From NCBI GenBank assembly GCA_022866195.1, contig JALHUF010000638.1, positions 1 to 6,018 on the forward strand: a stretch of DNA of 6,018 bases, read 5' to 3'. The position numbers were made by a program, and so were the translations under genes. This stretch comes from Terriglobia bacterium. GTDB taxonomy: Bacteria > Acidobacteriota > Terriglobia > UBA7540. Below the pieces are notes generated by a model. It was not told the origin of the DNA. It worked only from the letters and a program-made list of their open reading frames with translations, and did no database searches. This document shows, one piece after another, positions 1-5,490 of the stretch; positions within the stretch are counted from its first letter, which is position 1, and each line of letters opens with the position of its first letter.

Positions 1-1025
1 ACGCCGCCGCCGGCGAGCAGAAGAACTGCAAAAAGGGCGAACACGACCCACTGCCCTTGCACGGGCAACACCCGCGGATCGAAGTAAGGGCGCAGATAAG
101 CAATGCGCAGCAGATGCCGGACCACCGCCATCAGGCTTACAGTCCCGATGATGGCCACCGCACTGGCAGCCGGACTCCGCGGCGCGACCGCTAGCGCCAG
201 GACCGCCAGCACCACGGCGACGGCGAGGATGGCCGAGGCCAGCCGGTCGCCTCCCTGGAACAAACTGCGAATTTCCGGCGGAAGGCTGAAAAGAAATCCC
301 AACCCCACCAGGAACTCGATGCCGGTGCCGGCCATAAACCACTTGGCCCCGTATCCGCGCGCCCAGGCCGCCATTTCTGGAGCTTCCTGACGCCAAGCCC
401 GCGCCAGAAACGCTAGACCCAACCCGGCCACGGCGACCGCCGCCACCAGAAAGTGCGCGAAACGCGCCATGGTTCCCACCTCGAAAGACCCCAGATAATT
501 TCCCACGGGAGTCTGGAGAAACTTGGCGTAAAAGTCCTGGGGGTGCTGCATCAAGCTCAGGTTCTGGGTGAAGGTCATCATGATGTGGAGCAAGAGGAGC
601 GCGGTCAGCAGCATCACCCAGAACGCGCGCGCGCCCAGAACCTCCTGCTGGAAGTTAAACCAATAAATCCCGTAATAGGCCACCAGCAAAAACAGGACCA
701 CCGCCAGCCAGGGCCAGGCCATCAGCACCGAGGAAGTGTAGAAGAGCTGGCCGTAGAGAAGTTGCACGAACAGAAGCGGAGCAACGCCGAAGGTGATCGT
801 GAACGCCACCACAGGGGGCAGGACGCGTGCGGCCCGCCGCGCCAACTCCCGATGGCGACGGTCGCGCCGGCCGAGATACGTCGAGACGGCGAGGATCACC
901 GCTCCCCCCACCAGCAGATTCATGGGCAACACATGCAGGACGTAGGTGAAGACGAGCAGGATTTGCACCAGCCACGGCGGTGCGGGCAACGGTATGGGCA
1001 CAGGTGCGGGAATCACCGGGTTCAT
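1..1025 (-). CDS. CydA-like membrane subunit, bd-type oxidase partner (partial, C-terminus off window)
   Basis: Polytopic membrane protein; 341 codons are visible and the gene runs off the left edge. It starts at an ATG (1025-1023) that overlaps the stop of the upstream oxidase gene as ATGA, with GGGAG 10 nt upstream, so translational coupling is likely. It is a paralog of the upstream subunit. Both share an N-terminal His-containing first helix (here His31 in VLHVLPMNLLVGG), an AKWxxAGT...LPP segment (residues 227-250) and a late R-x6/7-Y-x-x-Y motif. Aligned by eye with E. coli CydA, His31 matches H19, His191 (RFAHFLVA) matches the haem b558 ligand H186, and His304 (RHLLRIAY) sits where CydA has Glu445. 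The glutamate pair of the proton channel (E99/E107) is absent. Role inferred: the second, CydB-position subunit of a bd-superfamily oxidase, possibly haem-binding. It may instead be purely structural. Family assignment is fairly firm; function is inferred. Confidence 0.8.
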   Translation of the reverse strand, partial: MNPVIPAPVPIPLPAPPWLVQILLVFTYVLHVLPMNLLVGGAVILAVSTYLGRRDRRHRELARRAARVLPPVVAFTITFGVAPLLFVQLLYGQLFYTSSVLMAWPWLAVVLFLLVAYYGIYWFNFQQEVLGARAFWVMLLTALLLLHIMMTFTQNLSLMQHPQDFYAKFLQTPVGNYLGSFEVGTMARFAHFLVAAVAVAGLGLAFLARAWRQEAPEMAAWARGYGAKWFMAGTGIEFLVGLGFLFSLPPEIRSLFQGGDRLASAILAVAVVLAVLALAVAPRSPAASAVAIIGTVSLMAVVRHLLRIAYLRPYFDPRVLPVQGQWVVFALFAVLLLAGGG

Positions 1026-2380
1026 GGTTTCGTCGCTCCCGGGCGCTCAGCATCCGGGGCCTCAGCCTGCACTCCCGGGTGGACTGGCTCGCGCATCGTC
1101 GGTTGCGGATTCAAGCTCAGCAGCCACGCCTTCAGCGCCCTACGCTCGGCATCTGTCCCCACAAAGGGCGGCATGAAACCCTTCAGCTCATTCAGGTGCA
1201 GAAGCTGGTAGTCGATCATCTCCGCGCTCCAGCCCTTCACGGCAAACCGCATGCTGTTGTAACCGTCCACGGTGTGACAGCTCGCGCATACGACGCGGAA
1301 AATCTCCCCGCCGCTCAACTCGGGCCTCTCGGGGTCCACCGTGTGGTGGCGGACCCAAAGTGCCGAGTTCAAGATCCCTTGCTCGCGCACTTTTGCCACG
1401 TCTGCCACCCGCAGGGTGTTGGAGTACATGTAGTTGTAAATGATGTAAGGCTTGCGGATCGCCTCGCGCACCCATTCCGTAACCCCGGTGGTGGAAAGCG
1501 CCAGCACGGCGATGAGGAAAGCAAAGGTCAGGTTGAAATAGCGCGGATGCTGATAAGGGCCAAAATAGGTGAAAACCACTACCAGCATTGAGAAGAAGAT
1601 CGAGAGCCCGGCAAAGATCATCACCGGGGGCGCGGCACCCAGGGGGATCTCGCGCGCCAGGGGGGGCAGCGTCGCGATGTACCAGACGCTGGCCAGCGGG
1701 ATCACCGAGGTTCCGGCCAGGATCCACTTGGCAGCGTAGCGGACCACCTCCAGGCGCAGCGCCACGTCGCGGATGGTGGCCGCCGTCACCAGGGCGTAGA
1801 CACCGGCCAGCGCCACCGAGACAGCGGTACGCATCAAACAGGACGGCAACATGCTGGGATTGAAGAAGGCTGCGGCGAAACTCGGCGCCTCAAGCCACTT
1901 CCCCGGCGTCAACATGAACGCCAGAATGCCGTTGATGACAAACAGGCTCAGCCACGCGGAGACGAAATAGATCCAGCCCACCAGGAGGTGAGTCTTGGGG
2001 TCCAGCCGATCCCAGCCGTAGTAATAGATGAACGCGGCGGCTATCTCCACGAGGAAGAAGACCCACTCGATGGCCCAGCCCCAGACAAAGACGTGGATCA
2101 GCGTAGCCGTGGCCTCGGGATTGACGAGCCCAATCGCCCACCAGATGCCCACCCCGCTCACCGCGCCAAACACCAAGACCACCAGCACGAAAAACGTCGA
2201 GTGGGATTTCACGTATTCCAGAAGCGCGGCATTGTTCTCGCGGTAGGCCTTACGCTCCGTGATGGGCAGGAATAGCCCGCCCCCCACGGCAAAATGCGAG
2301 ACGAAGACGTGTAGGATGGCAATAATGCCGATGACGAGCCCGCCGCCCAGCAGCGGCGGCTCCCAGACGGGGTAATTCAT
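1022..2380 (-). CDS. Cytochrome bd-type oxidase subunit I (CydA-like) with C-terminal haem c domain
   Basis: About 452 aa. Residues 1-325 form a CydA-like membrane core and residues about 355-430 a class I cytochrome c domain. Visible matches to E. coli CydA: His24 (H19 region), Glu105 and Glu112 (E99/E107), the shared GWDRL after that helix, and Glu306-x-x-Arg309 (E445/R448). The haem b558 ligand H186 aligns with Arg184. Only about 15 residues lie between the sixth and seventh helices, so the quinol-binding Q-loop is missing. The haem c domain has CASCH (365-369) and a likely axial Met403 (GFMPPF). From the family: bd oxidases reduce O2 to water in the cytoplasmic membrane, and haem-c-bearing branches are thought to take electrons from cytochrome c. 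The ATG at 2380 was chosen because MNYPVWE is a natural N-terminus; the only in-frame alternative is a TTG at 2398. Neither has a good ribosome binding site. First gene of an operon, 4-bp overlap with the next. Confidence 0.88.
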   Translation of the reverse strand: MNYPVWEPPLLGGGLVIGIIAILHVFVSHFAVGGGLFLPITERKAYRENNAALLEYVKSHSTFFVLVVLVFGAVSGVGIWWAIGLVNPEATATLIHVFVWGWAIEWVFFLVEIAAAFIYYYGWDRLDPKTHLLVGWIYFVSAWLSLFVINGILAFMLTPGKWLEAPSFAAAFFNPSMLPSCLMRTAVSVALAGVYALVTAATIRDVALRLEVVRYAAKWILAGTSVIPLASVWYIATLPPLAREIPLGAAPPVMIFAGLSIFFSMLVVVFTYFGPYQHPRYFNLTFAFLIAVLALSTTGVTEWVREAIRKPYIIYNYMYSNTLRVADVAKVREQGILNSALWVRHHTVDPERPELSGGEIFRVVCASCHTVDGYNSMRFAVKGWSAEMIDYQLLHLNELKGFMPPFVGTDAERRALKAWLLSLNPQPTMREPVHPGVQAEAPDAERPGATKP

Positions 2381-2382
2381 CG

Positions 2383-2418
2383 TCAGACCGTGGCGCAAAC
2401 GCTTCGCGTTGCGGCCAA
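2383..2418 (-). other. Possible leader mini-ORF ahead of the oxidase operon
   Basis: The oxidase gene lacks a ribosome binding site, but purine-rich GGAGGAGTGAGGA lies 47-60 nt upstream (2427-2439). A TTG 8 nt past GAGGA opens an 11-codon frame (MAATRSVCATV) whose TGA ends 2 nt before the ATG at 2380. Terminating ribosomes could restart on the oxidase gene. This is inference from spacing alone; a very short TTG frame can arise by chance. Confidence 0.2.
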
Positions 2419-2528
2419 GATGCTAGTCCTCACTCCTCCGAATTTCAACGAAAATCATGCCCGGGTGACTGACCCGCACGCTGCTCGCGTCCGCCCGCCG
2501 CGGTGCCCTTAGCGACCGAGAGAAGGTT

Positions 2529-2537
2529 TGCTAGAAT
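2529..2537 (+). promoter_or_regulatory. Extended -10 promoter element for the redoxin gene
   Basis: TGCTAGAAT is an extended -10 (TG, one base, then TAGAAT, five of six matches to TATAAT). A weak -35 (TTAGCG, 2509-2514) lies 17 bp upstream. Transcription would begin near 2544, giving a leader of about 23 nt with a strong Shine-Dalgarno AGGAGG at 2557-2562. Seen by eye only. Confidence 0.5.
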
Positions 2538-2566
2538 AGGTGCTCGGTCTCTGCGGAGGAGGTGCA

Positions 2567-3061
2567 ATGTCCACGGTCACGGTTGGCCAGAAGGCGCCAC
2601 ACTTCGAGCTGAAGACGATGGAAGGCAAGGCGTATTCCTTGCAGGAGGCGCTGGCGCGTGGTCCAGTGCTGGTGGCGTTCTTCAAGGTGGAGTGTCCGAC
2701 CTGCCAGTACACGTTTCCCTTTGTCGAACGCTTGTACCAGCAGTTCCACGCCCAGGGCGTCCAGATCTGCGGCATTTCGCAGGATGACATTCGCGACACT
2801 CAGCGCTTCGCCAAGGAGTATGGCGTCACCTTCCCGGTCCTGATTGACCGCCACCCCTACCAGATCTCGCGCGTCTATGGGCTCGAGCTCGTTCCCACAC
2901 TCTTCTTGATTGCCGCGGACGGGCGCGTGGAGCTGGTGAGCGACGGCTTCGCGAAAGCCGATCTCCTGGAGATCCAGCAACGATTGGCGAAGGTCTTCGG
3001 CGTCAACCCTGCTCCTCTTTTCCAGCCTCGCGAAAACGTTCCCGCTTTCAAGCCTGGCTGA
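2567..3061 (+). CDS. Thioredoxin-fold redoxin (AhpC/TSA-TlpA-like), CPTC active site
   Basis: 164-aa cytoplasmic protein with no signal peptide. The N-terminus (VGQKAPHFEL) is typical of peroxiredoxin/TlpA-type redoxins. The active site is CPTC (Cys43-Cys46) after the VAFFKVE strand, and the cis-proline is in LVPTLFL (Pro110). An additional Cys68 lies in QICGISQDD, the strand that follows the first helix in this fold. The two-Cys CxxC motif suggests thiol-disulfide exchange or thiol-dependent peroxide reduction; the substrate cannot be told. The start is the ATG at 2567 with AGGAGG at 2557-2562; an upstream in-frame GTG at 2540 would precede that site and is rejected. It is divergent from the oxidase operon, so a shared response to oxygen or redox state is possible but unproven. 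It appears monocistronic. Confidence 0.88.
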   Translation: MSTVTVGQKAPHFELKTMEGKAYSLQEALARGPVLVAFFKVECPTCQYTFPFVERLYQQFHAQGVQICGISQDDIRDTQRFAKEYGVTFPVLIDRHPYQISRVYGLELVPTLFLIAADGRVELVSDGFAKADLLEIQQRLAKVFGVNPAPLFQPRENVPAFKPG

Positions 3062-3075
3062 GGGTCCAAAAGCTA

Positions 3076-3090
3076 GGCTTGGTCCAAGCC
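3076..3090. terminator. Weak hairpin downstream of the redoxin gene
   Basis: GGCTTGGTCCAAGCC is a perfect 7-bp inverted repeat around one central base, starting 14 nt after the redoxin stop. In practice it would fold as a 5-6 bp stem with a small loop. No T-run follows on the plus strand; on the minus strand there is only TTTT a few bases on. It may help end redoxin transcription, but it is not a canonical intrinsic terminator. Confidence 0.3.
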
Positions 3091-3098
3091 CTCAAAAG

Positions 3099-3168
3099 CA
3101 GTTACCAGTTGCCAGTTGCCGGTTGCCAGTTGCCGGTTGCCAGTTCCCGGTTGCCAGTTCTCAGTTCC
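3099..3168. repeat. Tandem 7-bp repeat, ten units, consensus CAGTTGC / CGGTTGC
   Basis: Ten consecutive heptamers in exact register: CAGTTAC, CAGTTGC twice, CGGTTGC, CAGTTGC, CGGTTGC, CAGTTCC, CGGTTGC, CAGTTCT, CAGTTCC. Variation is confined to position 2 (A/G) and the last two positions; the GTT core never changes. The array lies between the ends of the redoxin gene and the small ORF on the other strand, with no coding sequence inside. Period 7 does not match a codon repeat. Such arrays usually arise by slippage; a role as a mutable spacer or binding array is conceivable. It is not CRISPR: units are too short and there are no spacers. Confidence 0.9.
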
Positions 3169-3213
3169 CAAGTGTCAGGCCCTACAGGAGTGCCAGGACG
3201 CTCCCGCGGACTC

Positions 3214-3387
3214 TCACAGTGACTCTGTTTCGTGCTGCCAGTCCTGTTTCTTGTGTTTAGGCGGCTTGCGCTTGCGGCTTTCATGTCGTTGCAGAGGCGG
3301 AGGTGAGCCCGAAAGTAATCGCGCCCGCCGCTTGACTTCCTTGGCGGCACGAAAGGGTTTCGGCTTGGGCGGCTTACGAGGACTCAT
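3214..3387 (-). CDS. Small lysine/proline-rich basic protein (hypothetical) next to selC
   Basis: 57-aa ORF starting at the ATG 3387-3385 and ending in TGA. The composition is highly biased: 12 Lys, 9 Arg and 10 Pro, including a KPPKPKPFRAAKEVKRRAR stretch (residues 5-23) and KRKPPKHKK (39-47). There are no membrane segments or cysteines. The start lies 11 nt beyond the encoded CCA end of selC on the same strand, so it may be co-transcribed with the tRNA. No Shine-Dalgarno is visible (the upstream bases are CATCTCTCACC). I recall similar short Lys/Pro-rich proteins with a PFRAxKxVK core from Acidobacteriota, but cannot confirm this without a search. The basic charge suggests nucleic-acid or ribosome contact, which is speculation. 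It could be a chance frame. Confidence 0.45.
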   Translation of the reverse strand: MSPRKPPKPKPFRAAKEVKRRARLLSGSPPPLQRHESRKRKPPKHKKQDWQHETESL

Positions 3388-3398
3388 GGTGAGAGATG

Positions 3399-3493
3399 TG
3401 GCGGAAGTGTGTCGGAATCGAACCGACCGTCCCGATAGAATCGGGACCGCAGGATTTGAAGTCCCGGGCGGACACCAGCCCACATGCACTTCC
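3399..3493 (-). tRNA. selC: tRNA-Sec (anticodon TCA)
   Basis: A complete 95-nt selenocysteine tRNA gene with encoded CCA (3401-3399), the same length as E. coli selC. Reading 5' to 3' on the minus strand: acceptor GGAAGTG pairs with CACTTCC (7 clear pairs; the eighth would be a C/A mismatch). The D arm is a 6-bp stem GTGGGC/GTCCGC around a 4-nt TGGT loop. The anticodon stem is CGGGA/TCCTG with loop CTTCAAA, giving anticodon TCA. A long variable arm follows, with an 8-bp stem GTCCCGAT/ATCGGGAC. The T arm is GTCGG/CCGAC around TTCGATT, and the discriminator base is G. The 6-bp D stem, long variable arm and TCA anticodon together are diagnostic. It is charged with serine, converted by SelA, and delivered by SelB to UGA codons with a SECIS; none of those genes is in the window. 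Confidence 0.97.
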
Positions 3494-3499
3494 GCACTG

Positions 3500-3510
3500 A
3501 TTCTACTATA
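3500..3510 (-). promoter_or_regulatory. -10 element for selC
   Basis: On the minus strand TATAGTAGAAT contains two overlapping -10-like hexamers. TATAGT (3510-3505) would start transcription about 5 nt before the mature tRNA end; TAGAAT (3505-3500) would start it at that end. No good -35 is visible. The position just ahead of the tRNA is what makes it credible. Confidence 0.45.
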
Positions 3511-3662
3511 CCTGGAATCGGCGGTCATCTCCGACCGTCGGACTGCCCCCGAGGTCACGGTGGCGTCTGGAATCAACGCCCCAGTAGCTCCAATCAGCAC
3601 GCCCCCATTCGCCTCCCATATGGGAAAGGTTCAGCCAAGCTGCGCCTCGTTGACGCTTCCTG
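3511..3662. other. Intergenic stretch with no recognised feature
   Basis: This lies between the selC promoter region and the deacetylase promoter region. Several open frames cross it on both strands, but they also run through selC or have no coding character. I see only short imperfect palindromes such as CCGACGGTCGG near 3530-3540 (minus strand), too short to assign a function. Confidence 0.4.
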
Positions 3663-3668
3663 TACAAT
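3663..3668 (+). promoter_or_regulatory. Possible -10 element for the deacetylase gene
   Basis: TACAAT matches the -10 consensus at five of six bases and lies 95 bp before the deacetylase start, giving an untranslated leader of about 90 nt. The only TTGAC-like hexamer (TTGACG, 3650-3655) is just 7 bp upstream, too close to serve as its -35. Weak evidence. Confidence 0.3.
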
Positions 3669-3763
3669 CTTCGCCAGTCAGCCGGAGAATCATGGGTGGA
3701 CTGCACGACCTGAGTTTCAGACACGCCGGCTAAGAAGGGACTGCAACGGGAGCGAGGACAACC

Positions 3764-4618
3764 ATGTCACGAAAAGCGTTGTACTTGGGGGTTACCCTGG
3801 GATTGTGCTGTGCGCTTTTCCTCGGGGCCGAAGCATTGGGACAGCAGGCATCCGGGCCGACCGCCGCAGGAGGCCGCGAGCCTTTTCGCTGGCCGGCCGG
3901 AAAGCGCGCGGCACTGAGCCTTACTTTCGACGATGCCCGGTTGAGCCAGATTGATACCGGCCTGGCGCTACTGGACAAGTACGGCATAAGAGCAACCTTC
4001 TACGTATCCTTGGACAACCTCGAGAAACGGCTGGAGGGCTGGAAGCGCGCCGTGGCCAGCGGGCATGAAATCGGCAACCATTCGAGGACACATCCCTGCA
4101 CGGGCAATTACGAGTTTTCGCTGAAGAATGCCCTTGAAGACTACACGCTGCCGATGATGGAGAAGGAGTTGGACGGGGCCAGCGCCGATATTCAGCGCTT
4201 GCTTGGGGTCACACCCGTGACCTTCGCTTATCCTTGCGGCCAGAAGTTCGTGAGGCGAGGGCGAGAGGTGAAAAGCTACGTGCCGCTGGTGGCCGAGCGA
4301 TTCATCGTTGGCCGCGGCTACCTCGACGAAGCGGCGAACGACCCGGTGTTCTGCGATCTGGCGCAGGCGACGGGCAGGGGCTTTGACGATTTGAATTACG
4401 AGCAGGTCAAAAAGCTGGTAGTGCAGGCCAGGGAGCAAGGAAGGTGGCTAATTCTCGTGGGCCACGAGATCGGCGCCCCGGCCTTCCAGACTACGCACGC
4501 CGCAGCGCTGGAGGCTCTGTGCCAATACGCGCGAGACCCTGCCAACGGATTATGGGTTGACACCGTCGCCGCCATTGGCAAGTACATCCGTGAGCAACGG
4601 TCGGCGAAGGGAAAATGA
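3764..4618 (+). CDS. Exported polysaccharide deacetylase (NodB homology domain)
   Basis: 284 aa. Residues 1-26 form a signal peptide (basic SRK, hydrophobic core to about 21, likely cleavage after ALG), so it acts outside the cytoplasmic membrane; there is no lipobox. The NodB domain spans about 49-260. Motif 1 is LTFDDA (Asp56 the predicted base, Asp57 a metal ligand). Motif 2 is HSRTH (His106, His110, the other metal ligands). Motif 3 is FAYPCG (154-159), in place of the classic RPPYG. A late motif VGHEIG supplies the catalytic His234. The family removes acetyl or related N/O-acyl groups from polysaccharides using a divalent metal (carbohydrate esterase 4). The substrate is unknown; the atypical motif 3 argues against equating it with chitin or NodB-type activity. 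Start ATG supported by GAGGA (3754-3758) 5 nt upstream. It has no close neighbour on its strand and is probably monocistronic. Confidence 0.9.
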   Translation: MSRKALYLGVTLGLCCALFLGAEALGQQASGPTAAGGREPFRWPAGKRAALSLTFDDARLSQIDTGLALLDKYGIRATFYVSLDNLEKRLEGWKRAVASGHEIGNHSRTHPCTGNYEFSLKNALEDYTLPMMEKELDGASADIQRLLGVTPVTFAYPCGQKFVRRGREVKSYVPLVAERFIVGRGYLDEAANDPVFCDLAQATGRGFDDLNYEQVKKLVVQAREQGRWLILVGHEIGAPAFQTTHAAALEALCQYARDPANGLWVDTVAAIGKYIREQRSAKGK

Positions 4619-4854
4619 AGCGGTCGTGCCACCCGGCTGAAATGGGATTCTCCTGCTGACAAGCGCTTTCCCTCGAAACCGCGAGAGAGGTCGCGCCTGT
4701 TCGACGCGGGGAAGGCACGCTTGCCACGCCAAAGCTGCAAAAGATCGCAACGTTGCCTGAACTTTGCTATCCTGAGTTGGGCAGGCAGGAAAACAGGGGA
4801 ATAGACCTGGGAAAAGCAACGAGCTGTATTCCACTCGACAACCGCTGCGGGGGA
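4619..4854. other. Intergenic region between deacetylase and phosphatase
   Basis: A 236-bp gap if the phosphatase starts at 4855 (shorter with the upstream starts). Apart from the extended -10 at 4765-4773 I see no terminator with a T-run after the deacetylase, no RNA gene and no repeat. A long minus-strand open frame across this region lies opposite the genes and has no coding features. Confidence 0.45.
4765..4773 (+). promoter_or_regulatory. Extended -10 element for the phosphatase gene
   Basis: TGCTATCCT is an extended -10 (TG, one base, TATCCT). It sits in the same TTTGCTA context as the redoxin promoter at 2527-2533, which supports both. Only a weak -35 (TCGCAA, 4745-4750) lies 17 bp upstream. 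Transcription would begin near 4780, which argues against the TTG at 4753 as the phosphatase start. Confidence 0.4.
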
Positions 4855-5490
4855 TTGGGAGCGATAGCCAGCGCTCTGGCGGGAATCGCTCGGCTGCTCG
4901 GTGTATTGCTCCTGCTCGCCTGGCCGGCGCTGGGCCAAGGGCCGTGCAGCTTGGACTTTCCGCACGACTCGAACCCAACGCCGATCACCGACGCGGATAT
5001 CTGTAACTTTCACCAGGTGGACGCGGATCTGTATCGTGGCGCTCGCCCGCGACCCAGTGCCTACGCGAAACTGGTGCTGCTGGGGATTCGGACCATCATC
5101 AACCTGGAAGAATCTGAGTACGCCGAGCGAGAGAAGGGAGCCATCGAGGAACTCAACGGGGACCTCAAGCCGGAGCAGCGCATCAATTTCATCTCCTTTC
5201 CCATCGACCAGAGAGCAATCGCGGCGACCGGCGTGCCTCATGAGCGCTTGCAGGATCTGTTCCACCAGATAAAGAAGGCTCAGAAACCCATCTTCATCCA
5301 TTGCTATCACGGCAAAGACCGCACCGGCGCAATTGTGGCCCTCTACCGCATGCTGCGTCAGGAGAAGTCATACGAGGAAGCAACCGACGAAGCTTTCCAT
5401 TACCGGCTGAGCCGGCATGAGGTGGGCATGCAGAACACCATCGACCGCTACAAGAACCCCAAGAAGCTCAAATCCCTTCCCCGCCCTTGA
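4855..5490 (+). CDS. Exported CX5R tyrosine/dual-specificity phosphatase, MptpB-like P-loop
   Basis: 211 aa from the chosen start. Residues 1-27 form a signal peptide (Arg13, core LLGVLLLLAWPALG, cleavage before Gln28), placing it outside the cytoplasm. The phosphatase domain has LYRGARP (59-65), a strand TIINLEE (80-86), a possible general acid Asp118 (FPIDQR), and the P-loop HCYHGKDRTG (149-158) with nucleophile Cys150 and Arg156. The GKDRTG ending resembles MptpB-type phosphatases, which act on phosphotyrosine and phosphoinositides; Siw14-like phosphatases are another relative. The substrate is unknown. The start is uncertain: there is no in-frame ATG or GTG. TTG codons lie at 4753, 4777 and 4855, none with a well-spaced ribosome binding site. 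I chose 4855 because it gives a normal signal peptide and lies downstream of the promoter-like element. It could be a separate unit from the deacetylase. Confidence 0.82.
   Translation: MGAIASALAGIARLLGVLLLLAWPALGQGPCSLDFPHDSNPTPITDADICNFHQVDADLYRGARPRPSAYAKLVLLGIRTIINLEESEYAEREKGAIEELNGDLKPEQRINFISFPIDQRAIAATGVPHERLQDLFHQIKKAQKPIFIHCYHGKDRTGAIVALYRMLRQEKSYEEATDEAFHYRLSRHEVGMQNTIDRYKNPKKLKSLPRP

Larger units (their letters stand above)
2381..2566. promoter_or_regulatory. Divergent intergenic region between oxidase operon and redoxin
   Basis: A 186-bp gap separates the minus-strand oxidase operon from the plus-strand redoxin gene, so both promoters should lie here. The plus-strand one is described separately. 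I could not find a convincing -10/-35 pair for the oxidase operon, nor a clear operator palindrome such as an FNR-type site. The GGAGGAG stretch on the minus strand (2433-2439) is the only other strong signal. Confidence 0.5.

Noticed and set aside
453..1591. Plus-strand open frames of 252 and 203 codons across the oxidase genes
   Set aside because: They lie opposite two genes with clear conserved membrane and haem motifs; their translations are His/Gln/Arg-rich and without domain features, as expected for antisense frames in GC-rich DNA.
2540..2566. Upstream GTG start for the redoxin
   Set aside because: It lies before the strong AGGAGG and at the predicted transcription start; homology begins at the ATG at 2567.
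2567..3061. Redoxin as a selenoprotein because selC is nearby
   Set aside because: The active site uses two ordinary cysteine codons (CPTC) and there is no in-frame TGA before the stop.
3099..3168. CRISPR-like array
   Set aside because: Units are 7 bp, directly abutting and without spacers; this is a simple tandem repeat.
3650..3668. TTGACG plus TACAAT as a full sigma-70 promoter
   Set aside because: The spacing is only 7 bp, far below the 16-18 bp needed; only the -10 is retained as a weak call.
3116..3733. 205-codon plus-strand frame
   Set aside because: It begins in the heptamer repeat and runs antisense through the small ORF and selC, so it cannot be a real gene along its length.
4396..5310. 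304-codon minus-strand frame
   Set aside because: It spans the deacetylase end, the intergenic region and the phosphatase on the opposite strand, and shows no recognisable motif.
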